DNA of 64,000 nucleotides from Clostridiales bacterium. GTDB taxonomy: Bacteria > Bacillota > Clostridia > TANB77 > CAG-508. Below are positions 1 to 8,347 of the stretch, one piece after another; position 1 is the stretch's first letter, and the number at the start of each line of letters is the position of its first letter. Where the stretch lies: positions 1 through 64,000 of the forward strand of contig JAHZIB010000003.1 in the NCBI GenBank assembly GCA_019419955.1. Direction: 5' to 3'. The notes beneath the pieces were generated by a model. That model searched no databases. It was not told the DNA's origin and was given only the letters and a program-made list of their open reading frames with translations. Both the position numbers and the translations under genes were made by a program.

Positions 1-120
1 TTAGTTTTATTGAGATTTCAATGTGCTAATCTTTCATTTTTACTTAACAGATTCAAAAAATCACAATAATTATAAAATTATTATCATATATTGAATTATA
101 CGATAAAACAAAATGTTATA

Positions 121-149
121 TTGACATTTAAAACAAATTGTTTTATTAT
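121..149 (+). promoter_or_regulatory. sigma-A type promoter
   Basis: A perfect TTGACA (121-126) is followed after 17 bases by TATTAT (144-149). It would drive a short transcript carrying the 311-346 mini-ORF and ending at the hairpin at 385-453. There is no larger gene between it and murF. Confidence 0.6.
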
Positions 150-310
150 GTTGATATAATAATATAGATTACTTATTAATAGGGTTTAGGTATATATGAG
201 AAATTATGCTTGTAATATAAAAAAGTCTTTAATTGAGTATTATTATAAGTTTTTTGCAAATATTTTTGAATATTAGTGGATAAAAAAGTAAAAAGAGGAG
301 AAGGTTTTAA

Positions 311-346
311 ATGAAAATGGAACGTGGTATAACGTTATCGGTATGA
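311..346 (+). CDS. 11-residue mini-ORF, leader peptide or prepilin remnant
   Basis: A strong ribosome binding site (AGAGGAGAAGG, 294-304) precedes an ATG that encodes only MKMERGITLSV. The K-x-E-R-GITL pattern resembles the start of type IV prepilin-like proteins common in Clostridia, where GITL is normally followed by a long hydrophobic helix. Here the frame stops at once. The ORF sits between a good promoter (121-149) and a terminator hairpin (385-453). It may therefore be a regulatory leader peptide or the stump of a decayed pilin gene. I cannot tell which, and translation is unproven. Confidence 0.3.
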   Translation: MKMERGITLSV

Positions 347-384
347 ACAAAAGTAATGAAGCAAATTTTTAATCATATATGAAT

Positions 385-453
385 AATAATTGTTATAGTA
401 AAAAATGTCTAACTTTTTTGCAAGTGGGCTATACTATAACAATTATTTTTTTG
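385..453 (+). terminator. long hairpin with T tract
   Basis: A 16-bp perfect stem (385-400 pairs with 432-447) with a 31-base loop is followed by a run of T. It closes the short transcription unit that starts near 150. Confidence 0.6.
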
Positions 454-480
454 TTACAAGATAATGTTTTTATACTATTC

Positions 481-600
481 TGAAATGTGAGTTACATTAA
501 AAAATTCAAAGAGAGATGATTGCAAAGCTAACAAAAATTTTGAATTGAATTTTCTCTATGCGGACTTTAAGCCAGCATACACATTGTACTATAATATTTC
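481..600. repeat. dispersed intergenic repeat, family A copy 1
   Basis: This stretch upstream of murF resembles the intergenic DNA at 3985-4108 and 11775-11910. Shared elements, in order, are ATGTGAGTT, an A/T-rich block, GATGATT..AAAGC, AAAATTTT.AAT and a final GGACTT-like block before CATTGT. The copies are diverged. Confidence 0.45.
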
Positions 601-717
601 TTTTTAGGAATTGCAAGCAAAAAGTTGATTAAGTAAGTGATTTATCATATAATAATAGCGAAATAAAAAGCGAAAATTGAATATTATAATTTAAAAGACT
701 ATATTTTTAGGAGAGGA

Positions 718-2136
718 ATGGTAATTAGTATGAAAGATATATGTGTAAAAGATTTAATAAGGTTATGCAACGGAAAGTTACTTTGTGGAAATGAGAATGA
801 GGTTTTGGATAATTTTACAAAAGATACGAGGGAAGTGCAGGAAGGATATACATTTATAGGTTTTAAAGGTACGAACGCAGATGGCAATCTTTTTTATGAG
901 CAGGCTTTAGAAAATGGTGCAAAGGTTTGTGTCTTGCAAAAAGAGAATGTAGAGGGAAAGATAGACGTGCAAGCCTTGAAAGAAAAGTATAATGATAGAA
1001 CAATAATTCTAGTAGAAAATACAGCTAATGCTTTAAAAGAAATTGCTTCATACAAAAGAAGTTTATATAATATTCCAGTTGTTGGAGTAACGGGAAGTGT
1101 AGGAAAAACTAGCACAAAGGATATTATTACAAGTGTAATGTCGAAAAAGTATAATGTGTTAAAAACTTTGGGAAATTATAATAGTCAAATTGGTTTACCC
1201 CTTACAGTTTTAAGGTTAAAAAAACATGATGCAATGGTTGTTGAAATGGGCATGAACAAATTAGGAGAGATTAGCAATCTATCTAAAATTTCTAGGCCTA
1301 CGGTTGCCGTTATAACTAATGTTGGAACAGCACATATAGGAGAATTAGGTTCAAGAGAAAACATTTTAAAGGCAAAACTTGAAATATTAGACGGGCTTGA
1401 ACCAAATGGAACGTTGATAATTAATAATGATAATGATATGTTACATGAATGGAATAAACAGGCAGATAAGAAAAATTATAAAGTTATAACTTTCGGAATT
1501 AATAATCAAAGCGATTTTATGCCCTATGATATTAATTTTTCCGACAGAGGAAGCACATATAAAATAAAGGTTGATGGAAAAGAGTTTATTGCTAATATTT
1601 GCGTGGGTGGGGAACATTTTGTGTTAAATAGTTTATGTGCGATTGCCGTAGGAAGGTTCTTAAACATAGATATGGAGGATATTTTAGCTGGAATTTCCAA
1701 TTTTGAACTTACGAAAAGAAGGATGCAAGTAGAAAAAAGTAGCAATGGAGTTACTATAATAAATGATGCATATAATGCAAATTTAGATTCTATGAAGGCA
1801 TCTATTAAATACTTAGGGAATATGAATGTAGTAAATAAAATTGCTGTTTTAGGAGATATGTTAGAGCTTGGAGATTTTACTAAAGATTTACATGAAATGG
1901 TTGGAGAAGAAGTTCAAAAAAACAAAATTGATATTCTAATAACTGTTGGCGAGCATTCTAAAAACATTGCAAGAAAAGCGAAAGAATGTGGTATGGATAA
2001 AGATAATATATATATTTGCGAAAATAATGAGGAAGCAATACAAATAATAAAAAAAATAGCAAAAAAGGGTGATGCTGTTTTACTTAAAGCTTCAAATAGT
2101 ATGAACTTTGAACAGATTTTTAAAAAAATAATATAA
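718..2136 (+). CDS. murF: UDP-N-acetylmuramoyl-tripeptide--D-alanyl-D-alanine ligase
   Basis: MurF is the last cytoplasmic Mur ligase. It adds the D-Ala-D-Ala dipeptide to UDP-MurNAc-tripeptide using ATP. The 472-residue product has the usual length. The Mur-ligase P-loop GVTGSVGKTSTK lies near residues 122-133, followed by the central-domain motif TNVGTAHIGELGS and the C-terminal block INDAYNANLDSMKA. The gene directly downstream makes the dipeptide substrate (ddl), which supports the call. AGGAG at 709-713 lies only 4 bases before the ATG at 718. An ATG at 730 is a possible alternative start giving MKDICVKDLIRL. It probably begins the murF-ddl-yqeK operon. Confidence 0.95.
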   Translation: MVISMKDICVKDLIRLCNGKLLCGNENEVLDNFTKDTREVQEGYTFIGFKGTNADGNLFYEQALENGAKVCVLQKENVEGKIDVQALKEKYNDRTIILVENTANALKEIASYKRSLYNIPVVGVTGSVGKTSTKDIITSVMSKKYNVLKTLGNYNSQIGLPLTVLRLKKHDAMVVEMGMNKLGEISNLSKISRPTVAVITNVGTAHIGELGSRENILKAKLEILDGLEPNGTLIINNDNDMLHEWNKQADKKNYKVITFGINNQSDFMPYDINFSDRGSTYKIKVDGKEFIANICVGGEHFVLNSLCAIAVGRFLNIDMEDILAGISNFELTKRRMQVEKSSNGVTIINDAYNANLDSMKASIKYLGNMNVVNKIAVLGDMLELGDFTKDLHEMVGEEVQKNKIDILITVGEHSKNIARKAKECGMDKDNIYICENNEEAIQIIKKIAKKGDAVLLKASNSMNFEQIFKKII

Positions 2137-2254
2137 TGATATTATATATTAATTTTTAAGGGTTGTAATCTAGCAAGCCTAAAAAAGAGTTTTAAGATAA
2201 ATGAAGATTTCGATTGATAATTTGTTCATTTATAGAGATAGGAGGTTTATGCTA

Positions 2255-3316
2255 TTGAAAAGATTGAAGTTGGGAGTAATTTTTGGTGGAATGTCAACAG
2301 AACATGATGTTTCTATAAGTTCTGGAACTTCTGTGATTAAGAACTTAAATAAAGAAAATTACGATATTTATCCAATTTACATTGGAAGAGATGGAAAATG
2401 GTACAAATACATAAAAAAAGTAGAAGAAATTGAAACATTAGATGTTGGTGCTGGTATTGAAGAAAAAGAGGAAATAAAAAATGTTATTGATTATTTAGAA
2501 CAAATAGATGTGTTTTTTCCAATACTTCATGGGTTATATGGAGAGGATGGAACTATACAAGGATTTTTAGAATTATTGAATAAGCCATATGTGGGATGTA
2601 AGGTATTAAGCTCTAGTTTGAGCATGGATAAGGCATACACAAAAATTATTTTTGACAGAGCAGGAATAAATCAGGCAGAATATATTTATATAAAGGTGGT
2701 TAAAGGACATTATATTTATGTAGATAAAAATTTTAATGAGAAAAGAGTAAATATAGAAGAACTTTGCGAAAAAGTTGAAAAAGAGTTATCATTTCCTGTT
2801 TTTGTTAAACCTTCAAATTCTGGTTCTTCTGTTGGGATAAGTAAAGTAGAAGGAAGAGATAAATTAAAAGAAGCACTTAAGATTGCAGGTGACCTAGATA
2901 AAAAAATTCTCATAGAAAGAGAAGTAAAAGGCAGAGAACTTGAGTGCGCTGTTTTAGGCACTGATGATGTTGAGTCGTCTTGTGTAGGAGAAATATTACC
3001 TGCAGAGAGTTTTTATACGTTTGATGCCAAGTATAAAAATACTAAATCTCAAATTGTTATTCCAGCAGACATTCCAGACGAAGTATCTGGAGAAATAAGA
3101 AAAATAGCGGTTAAAGCATTTAGAGCTGTTAATGGAAGCGAATTTTCTAGAGTGGATTTCTTTATGGAATATGGGACTAACAAAGTAATTATAAACGAAA
3201 TAAATACTATACCTGGATTTACTGAGATAAGTATGTATCCAAAATTGTGGCAAGAAGCCGGACTTGATTATTCAGATTTATTGGATAAATTGATAAGAAT
3301 AGTAGTAGAAAAATAG
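2255..3316 (+). CDS. ddl: D-alanine--D-alanine ligase
   Basis: Ddl joins two D-alanines with ATP to supply MurF. The N-terminus GVIFGGMSTEHDVS, the ATP-grasp region FVKPSNSGSSVGISKV and the metal/ATP end motif INEINTIPGFTEISMYP are all present. The omega-loop block ending FDAKY is that of D-Ala:D-Ala ligases, with no sign of a VanA-type D-lactate specificity. AGGAGG (2240-2245) is 9 bases before a TTG at 2255, giving MKRLKLGVIFGG, so I prefer TTG. An ATG at 2249 is only 3 bases from the AGGAGG. The open frame extends up to an ATG at 2201 that has no ribosome binding site. Confidence 0.94.
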   Translation: MKRLKLGVIFGGMSTEHDVSISSGTSVIKNLNKENYDIYPIYIGRDGKWYKYIKKVEEIETLDVGAGIEEKEEIKNVIDYLEQIDVFFPILHGLYGEDGTIQGFLELLNKPYVGCKVLSSSLSMDKAYTKIIFDRAGINQAEYIYIKVVKGHYIYVDKNFNEKRVNIEELCEKVEKELSFPVFVKPSNSGSSVGISKVEGRDKLKEALKIAGDLDKKILIEREVKGRELECAVLGTDDVESSCVGEILPAESFYTFDAKYKNTKSQIVIPADIPDEVSGEIRKIAVKAFRAVNGSEFSRVDFFMEYGTNKVIINEINTIPGFTEISMYPKLWQEAGLDYSDLLDKLIRIVVEK

Positions 3317-3335
3317 AAAAGGAAGGAAAATAAAT

Positions 3336-3962
3336 ATGGTATTAAATTATTATGATGATAAAGCAGTAAATGAGCTAATAAAGAGAATAAGCGAGGATAT
3401 TAAGAAGTCTCTCTCTGAAAGAAGATATAATCATTCTATAGGAGTTATGAAAAAAGCAGGGGAATTGGCAAAAATTTATGGCGAAAACATAAATAAGGCA
3501 AAAATTGTTGGTCTTGTGCATGATATTGCAAAAGAGATGCCAAATAAGGAGAAAATAAAATATGCCAACGAGAATAACATTGAAATTGATGATATAGAGA
3601 GGGTAAATGTGGGATTACTTCATGGAAAAATAGGTGCAGATATTTGTAAAATAAAGTATGGATTTGCACAAGATATGCAAGATGCAATTAGGTACCATAC
3701 AACAGGAAATGAAAATATGGATATTTTAGCAAAAATTATTTTTGTTGCTGATAAAATTGAAGATGGAAGGAGATATAAAGATGTAGAGAAAATGCGACAG
3801 CTTGCAAAAGCAAGGGAAATAGCAAAAGAAAACTTAGATAGGGCGGTTTTATTTAAAATAGATTCATCTCTACAGCATACGATAATGAAAGGAGAACTAA
3901 TTCATTTGGATGGTATTAAAACTAGGAATAAGCTCATTGCTGAGCTGGAATATGGTTACTAG
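3336..3962 (+). CDS. yqeK: YqeK-family HD-domain hydrolase (Ap4A hydrolase)
   Basis: The 208-residue protein has the YqeK HD pattern: RYNHSIGVMKKAGELA, then LVHDIAKE, then LLHGKIGAD, HTTG and VADKIEDGR. Family members are metal-dependent, symmetrical bis(5'-nucleosyl)-tetraphosphatases that degrade Ap4A. AAGGAAGG precedes the ATG at a normal distance, and the gene starts 19 bases after ddl, so it is likely cotranscribed. In many Firmicutes yqeK sits with nadD and rsfS. Here neither is present, which is a local rearrangement rather than a reason to doubt the call. Confidence 0.88.
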   Translation: MVLNYYDDKAVNELIKRISEDIKKSLSERRYNHSIGVMKKAGELAKIYGENINKAKIVGLVHDIAKEMPNKEKIKYANENNIEIDDIERVNVGLLHGKIGADICKIKYGFAQDMQDAIRYHTTGNENMDILAKIIFVADKIEDGRRYKDVEKMRQLAKAREIAKENLDRAVLFKIDSSLQHTIMKGELIHLDGIKTRNKLIAELEYGY

Positions 3963-3984
3963 ATGATAATTTAAAAATGTAATT

Positions 3985-4108
3985 ATCGGGCAACGGGATT
4001 TCCATTAAAAATTTTCACAGATCTAAGCTTAATAAGCTTGTGAAAATTTTTAATGTGAATCTTCCTGTACGGACTTCAAATGTGCAATAACCATTATCTA
4101 TCAACGGA
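3985..4108. repeat. dispersed intergenic repeat, family A copy 2, with 17-bp stem-loop
   Basis: A perfect 17-bp stem pairs 4003-4019 with 4039-4055. The loop contains AAGCTTAATAAGCTT. Sequence blocks match family A copies near 500 and 11850, especially TGTGAAAATTTTTAAT and the following GGACTT. It may also terminate the yqeK transcript. Confidence 0.45.
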
Positions 4109-4156
4109 ATGTGCAAAAAAATAAATTTTCCTATTTATTTCTACGAAAAAATGTGT

Positions 4157-4162
4157 TATAAT
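4157..4162 (+). promoter_or_regulatory. -10 element upstream of the DnaJ-like gene
   Basis: TATAAT preceded by TG lies 28 bases before the ATG at 4190. No good -35 hexamer is visible. Transcription from here would start inside the longer open frame (4109), which supports the 4190 start. Confidence 0.45.
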
Positions 4163-4189
4163 GAACTTGCTTTTAGGGGGGGAGGTCTT

Positions 4190-5092
4190 ATGGTATTTAA
4201 AGACTATTATAAAATACTTGGCTTAGAGAGTAGCAAGGTAACACCAGAAGAAATAAAAATGGCTTATAGAGAACAAGCTAAGAAATATCACCCAGATATT
4301 AATTCTAAAAGTGATTTTTCAGAGGAGAGGTTCAAAGACATAAATGAAGCATATAGAATCTTATCTATACCAGCTTCAAGGAGAAAATATGATAGACAAT
4401 GGAATTCAAATATAGGCAAGAAGAGAAAAACAGAAGAAGAAGTTAGAGAAGATGGTTCAATAGTGAATATGTTTTTTAAAATGTTCATGGGTAGCGATTT
4501 GGAGAGCAAGAAGAAAAAGGAAAAAAGAGCAAAGGAAAAGTTACTAATTAAAGGCGAGAATATAGAAACAGAAATAAAAGTTTCAATTGAAGAGGCTTTC
4601 TATGGATTAGAAAAGAAAATTTCACTAAGAACGCAAAATGGCAAGATGAAGAATTTTACAGTAAAAATACCTGCTGGTATTAGAAATAATGAAAAGATTA
4701 GATTAATAGGACAGGGCAAACCTGGAGAAAATGGAGGAAAAAACGGAGACTTATTAATTAGAATAAATATCAAGAATGATAAGAAATTTACATTAAAAGG
4801 TGTTGACTTATATACAAATTTATACATTTCTCCTTGGGAGGCTGTTCTTGGAACAAAAGTTGCAATTGAAACTATTGGTGAAACAATTTATCTACATATT
4901 CCACAAGGGATTGAAAGTGGAGAAAAAATTAAAATAAAAGAAAAAGGGTACAAAGATGGCAAAGGCGGACGAGGCGAATTAATTGCTGAAGTTAAAATAA
5001 TGATACCAAAAGTACCAACAAAAGAAGAAATGGGGTTATTTAAGAAATTTAGCAAAGTTTCAAAATTTAACCCAAGAAGTAATTTAGAGTAA
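4190..5092 (+). CDS. DnaJ-family co-chaperone without zinc finger (CbpA-like)
   Basis: The protein opens with a J domain (DYYKILGL near residue 4, catalytic HPD in KKYHPDIN near residue 35) that would stimulate the ATPase of a DnaK partner. It has no CxxCxGxG zinc-finger repeats and no Gly-rich linker. The C-terminal half has two DnaJ substrate-binding blocks (IKVSIEEAFYGLEKKISL and LTKGVDLYTNLYISPWEA-like). This is the CbpA/DnaJ2 architecture, about 300 residues. I chose the ATG at 4190 because GGGGGGAGG lies just before it. It is a single gene between repeats, and no dnaK or grpE is nearby. Confidence 0.85.
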   Translation: MVFKDYYKILGLESSKVTPEEIKMAYREQAKKYHPDINSKSDFSEERFKDINEAYRILSIPASRRKYDRQWNSNIGKKRKTEEEVREDGSIVNMFFKMFMGSDLESKKKKEKRAKEKLLIKGENIETEIKVSIEEAFYGLEKKISLRTQNGKMKNFTVKIPAGIRNNEKIRLIGQGKPGENGGKNGDLLIRINIKNDKKFTLKGVDLYTNLYISPWEAVLGTKVAIETIGETIYLHIPQGIESGEKIKIKEKGYKDGKGGRGELIAEVKIMIPKVPTKEEMGLFKKFSKVSKFNPRSNLE

Positions 5093-5140
5093 AATATGTA
5101 AAAGTAGTTGATAGCTTGTCAATCATTTATTGCATGTATA

Positions 5141-5169
5141 TTGACTTGATGCCGTTTTTATTGTATAAT
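5141..5169 (+). promoter_or_regulatory. sigma-A promoter of the VirD4-like operon
   Basis: TTGACT (5141-5146), a 17-base spacer and a perfect TATAAT (5164-5169) lie 70 bases before the first gene of the unit. The inverted octamers AGCTTGTC (5113-5120) and GACAAGCT bracket it. Confidence 0.75.
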
Positions 5170-5199
5170 AAAGTATGGTGATTTTATACAAAGGACAAG

Positions 5200-5221
5200 C
5201 TATGGCAACGAAGCCACATAG
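5200..5221 (+). promoter_or_regulatory. leader hairpin
   Basis: In the 5' leader of the 5239 transcript, CTATGGC and GCCACATAG can pair around the loop AACGAA (TGGC/GCCA core plus CTA/TAG). It does not match a riboswitch consensus I know. Confidence 0.3.
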
Positions 5222-5238
5222 AAAGAGGGTAGAATTTT

Positions 5239-5763
5239 ATGGAAATTGTACAAGGTAAGCACTTTAGTATTACTGATCCTCAAGGGGTTAATACAGTAAT
5301 ATATAAAGTTAACGAAACAGAAAAAGAATATTTAAAAGAATCACCAAAATACACAATAGAGAGATTAGATTATAGCGAAGAAATAAGAGGAGAAGTAAAG
5401 AAAAAAACTTTTTTCGTTGATGAGCCAAAAGAGGAAGAAGACTTAGTAATATTATCTTTTGGTAAAGATAGAGTAGTAGTAAATATGGGAATTTTACAAG
5501 AAAATAAAGTAGTAATTTCCAAAAGACCTACATTAATTAAGTTTGATACTCTTTATTCAGAGAAAGAAACTGAGTTTAAAGAGTTTAGATACACACCAAA
5601 TTTAAAAAGACCTATAACAATTATTGACCCAGAAACAACAGAAGAAATCAAACCTGTTTTATATTTTGATAAAGATACTAATGAAGTAAAGGGAAAATGT
5701 AAGTTAAAACCATATAAGTCATATTTCTCATTTGAAATAAGGGATGAGAAGAAGGACATATAG
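5239..5763 (+). CDS. conserved hypothetical protein in the VirD4-like operon
   Basis: I do not recognise this 174-residue protein. It is soluble, highly charged (Lys/Glu-rich), with no signal peptide or membrane segment. It looks mostly beta-stranded, with alternating hydrophobic stretches such as VVVNMGIL and RPITIIDPETTEEIKPVLYF. It has a consensus ribosome binding site, follows a clear promoter, and is 14 bases upstream of the next gene. The unit ends in a VirD4-type ATPase, so a role as accessory or substrate of that ATPase is a guess from position only. Confidence 0.6.
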   Translation: MEIVQGKHFSITDPQGVNTVIYKVNETEKEYLKESPKYTIERLDYSEEIRGEVKKKTFFVDEPKEEEDLVILSFGKDRVVVNMGILQENKVVISKRPTLIKFDTLYSEKETEFKEFRYTPNLKRPITIIDPETTEEIKPVLYFDKDTNEVKGKCKLKPYKSYFSFEIRDEKKDI

Positions 5764-5777
5764 AAAGGGGAAATAAC

Positions 5778-6137
5778 ATGAGTAGTACAAATGTACATTC
5801 AAATTTATATGCTTGTGGAGGAGAAACTATTGCTAAAAGTCCAGAACAAGGGATCGAAATGCCTCCAAAAAATGCAGGAAAAGGTCCATCAAGATTAAAT
5901 GTAATTGAAGGGGAAAGAGCTACAATACCTGCCTCGAATAATATTGTTGTAAAAGATGATAAAAAAGTGGTGGCAAGGGCAGATTATGATGTAACAAAGA
6001 GTTTAGAAGACCTAGAAATAAGTGATATTACTGATGTTTTGGTTGGAAATATTGCTAAGATTGAGCAAGCGATGAATGAAAAAACAGGTAAAAGTACTAG
6101 TAAGGGACATAAAAAGAGTGTGGATATGGAGAAATAA
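5778..6137 (+). CDS. conserved hypothetical protein in the VirD4-like operon
   Basis: This 119-residue protein is unrecognised. Its N-terminal half is low in predicted secondary structure, rich in Gly, Pro and Asn. The C-terminal half has a short acidic helix-like block (SLEDLEISDITDVLVGNIAKIEQAMNE, here split by eye) and a basic tail. No membrane segment or signal peptide is present. AAAGGGGAA precedes the ATG. It lies between the 5239 gene and the VirD4-like ATPase with short spacers, so the three are almost certainly one operon. Confidence 0.55.
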   Translation: MSSTNVHSNLYACGGETIAKSPEQGIEMPPKNAGKGPSRLNVIEGERATIPASNNIVVKDDKKVVARADYDVTKSLEDLEISDITDVLVGNIAKIEQAMNEKTGKSTSKGHKKSVDMEK

Positions 6138-6160
6138 AACTAAAGCGAAGGTGAGTTTAC

Positions 6161-8201
6161 ATGAACTATAAAGTTAGTAAAGCATTAAAAGCAAATAAAA
6201 AGAGTTTAATTATAATATTAGTACTATGGGTTATTTTATCCATAGTACTTGTTGCGCCTTTAGGTTATTCAATAGGAGTGGCAAGCCAAAGTGGAACATT
6301 TAATTTCGAAATATTTTTGGAAACGATTTTTGTAGAACTAACAAGTTTTACTTCAATTACTAAAGTGTTTGCCGCTGCATATATAGGCTATTTTGGAAAA
6401 ACTCTTCTTTATTTTACAATAATATACATAATATTCGCTATTATAGGAATATATAAATCGAAGCCGAAGAATGAATTTACGGATATTGAACACGGCTCTA
6501 GTGATTGGAGTGAAAATGGAGAGCAATATAGAATATTAAGCAAAAATAATGGAATAATTTTGTCTAAACATAATTTTTTACCAGTTGATAAAAGAGGAAA
6601 TGTAAATGTACTGGTAGTTGGACGGTTCAGGTTCTGGTAAGTCTGCATCATATTCAATACCAAATGCATTTCAAATGTTAGGTTCTTATGTATTTACAGA
6701 CCCAAAAGGAGAATTGTATGATAAAACAGCAGGTTACCTTAGAAAAAATGGATATGAAATAAAAGTATTAAATCTTGTTAACCCTGCGAATAGTGACGGA
6801 TACAACCCATTATTGCATATTAGAAGCGAAATAGATGTAGACGTTATTGCCAATACAATAGTAAAGGGACAGAAAACAGAAGGTTCTGGTAATGACCCAT
6901 ATTGGGATGACATGGCAGAAATGCTATTGAAAGCACTTATATATTATTTAATGGCAACAAGACCTGAGGAAGAGCAAAATTTAGCAAGTTGCTCGGAATT
7001 AGTTAGGGCAGCAAATGCAAATGGTGGAAGTAACTTACTTACAGACTTAATGAATCAACTACCATATGACCATCCAGCTAGGATGAACTATAAGTCTATA
7101 GAAATTGCACCAGAAAAAACATATGGATCAATACTAAGTTCATTGCAATCAAAACTTGGTAAGTTTGATTCAAAAGAGATAGCAGAAGTTACATCTACAG
7201 ATACCATAGATTTTGATGAAATAGGTTCAAGAAAAACAGCTGTATATGTTATTTCATCAGATACACATAAAGCATACGATTTCTTGCTAACAATATTTTT
7301 CTCACAGATGATACAGCAATTATATGATTTTGCTGATAAAAATGGCGGTAGATTAAAAATGCCAACATTCTTTATATTGGATGAATTTGCCAACATTGGT
7401 CAAATACCAGACTTTGACAAAAAAATATCAACATCAAGAAGTAGAGGAATATCATTTAGTGTTATATTACAAAATTTAGACCAATTAGAAGCAGTATATG
7501 AGAAGTCATACGAAACTATAATGGGTAACTGCGATACACATGTGTTTTTAGGAAGTAACTCATATAAAACAGTTGAATATTTTTCGAAAGCATTAGGAGA
7601 GAAAACAATTTCACGAGACAGTAGGTCAATAAATAGGGATAAGCAATTTCATAAACAGGGTTATAGTGATTCAGACCAAGTAATGGCAAGAGCTTTAATG
7701 ACGCCTGATGAACTTAGAAGAATGGATAATGACATGTGTATTATATATGAAAAGGGATTGAAACCAATAAAAGATGAAAAATACTATTATTTTGAAACTC
7801 CAATGGCAAGAAAACTTGCAGAAATGACTCTTGACCACTTAGAATTTGATATTGGAGACAGAGGAAAATGGAGAAAATTTAACCCATATAATCCTTATTT
7901 AGAGGATGAAAGTGAAAGACCAAAAGATTTAAAAGTGGAATCTTTAGATGATTTGTTTGAAGAGGACAAACAAGAAGAAAATAACAATGATGTAAAGGCA
8001 AATAATTCTAAAAGAACTGAACCAAATAAAATAGAAAATGAAGCGCCAATTTTACCACAAGAAGATGAGACAGAAATGAAAGAAGATAGTTCAAAAATAA
8101 AAAATGACGATGAGATATTATCTGTAGATATACAGGAGGAGCTAGAGGCAAAATTTGATGAACTTTTTGGAAGTTTTGATGATGAAGATAACAAAAAATA
8201 G
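6161..8201 (+). CDS. VirD4/TraG-type coupling ATPase, +1 frameshift at CGG
   Basis: Two N-terminal membrane segments (residues ~19-40 and ~85-103) are followed by a cytoplasmic P-loop domain of the VirD4/TraG family. Family members couple DNA or protein substrates to a type IV secretion channel. TDPKGELYD, the Walker B-like FFILDEFANIGQIPDF and QNLDQLEAVY are all present. The reading frame breaks inside Walker A. The zero frame reads VVG then CGG and stops at 6640. Skipping the C at 6623 gives VVG-GSGSGKSASYS and a full 679-residue protein to 8201. The C-terminal 90 residues are acidic. No relaxase, VirB4 or VirB6 gene is in the window, so it is an orphan coupling protein. Confidence 0.85.
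6623..6626 (+). other. CGG +1 recoding site 1 (VirD4-like Walker A)
   Basis: The context is GGA-CGG-T. In the zero frame (from 6161) CGG is a codon. Dropping the C makes GGT, the conserved glycine of the Walker A motif, and joins the two open frames without overlap problems. Confidence 0.75.
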
Positions 8202-8229
8202 TAACGAAAATATCGTTACTATTTTTTTT
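8200..8229 (+). terminator. rho-independent terminator of the VirD4-like operon
   Basis: AGTAACGA (8200-8207) pairs with TCGTTACT (8213-8220), followed by A and eight T. Confidence 0.9.
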
Positions 8230-8279
8230 ATTAAATCATTACCTAGCAACCATAACAAAACAAATGTTTTAAAAAATGC

Positions 8280-8308
8280 TTGACTAATTTGTTTCCGTAA
8301 TATAAAAT
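8280..8308 (+). promoter_or_regulatory. promoter of the SbcD/SbcC-like pair
   Basis: TTGACT (8280-8285), 17 bases, TAAAAT (8303-8308), 40 bases before the start codon. Confidence 0.55.
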
Positions 8309-8347
8309 GGTATAGAAAAAACTTCGAAAGAGAAGGGAATGATTAAT

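Noticed and set aside
196..276. 26-codon ORF starting at 196
   Set aside because: It lacks a ribosome binding site, and its composition is that of ordinary AT-rich intergenic DNA.
2201..2254. N-terminal extension of Ddl from the ATG at 2201
   Set aside because: No ribosome binding site is present there, while AGGAGG lies before 2249/2255 and the conserved family start follows.
5185..5238. Possible cyclic-di-GMP or other riboswitch in the leader of the 5239 operon
   Set aside because: Only one short hairpin is present. The conserved blocks and tandem helices of known classes are missing.
6161..8201. Two separate genes (a small membrane protein and a soluble VirD4 domain)
   Set aside because: The break is inside the Walker A motif, the second frame has no ribosome binding site at 6618, and the same CGG signature recurs in unrelated genes.
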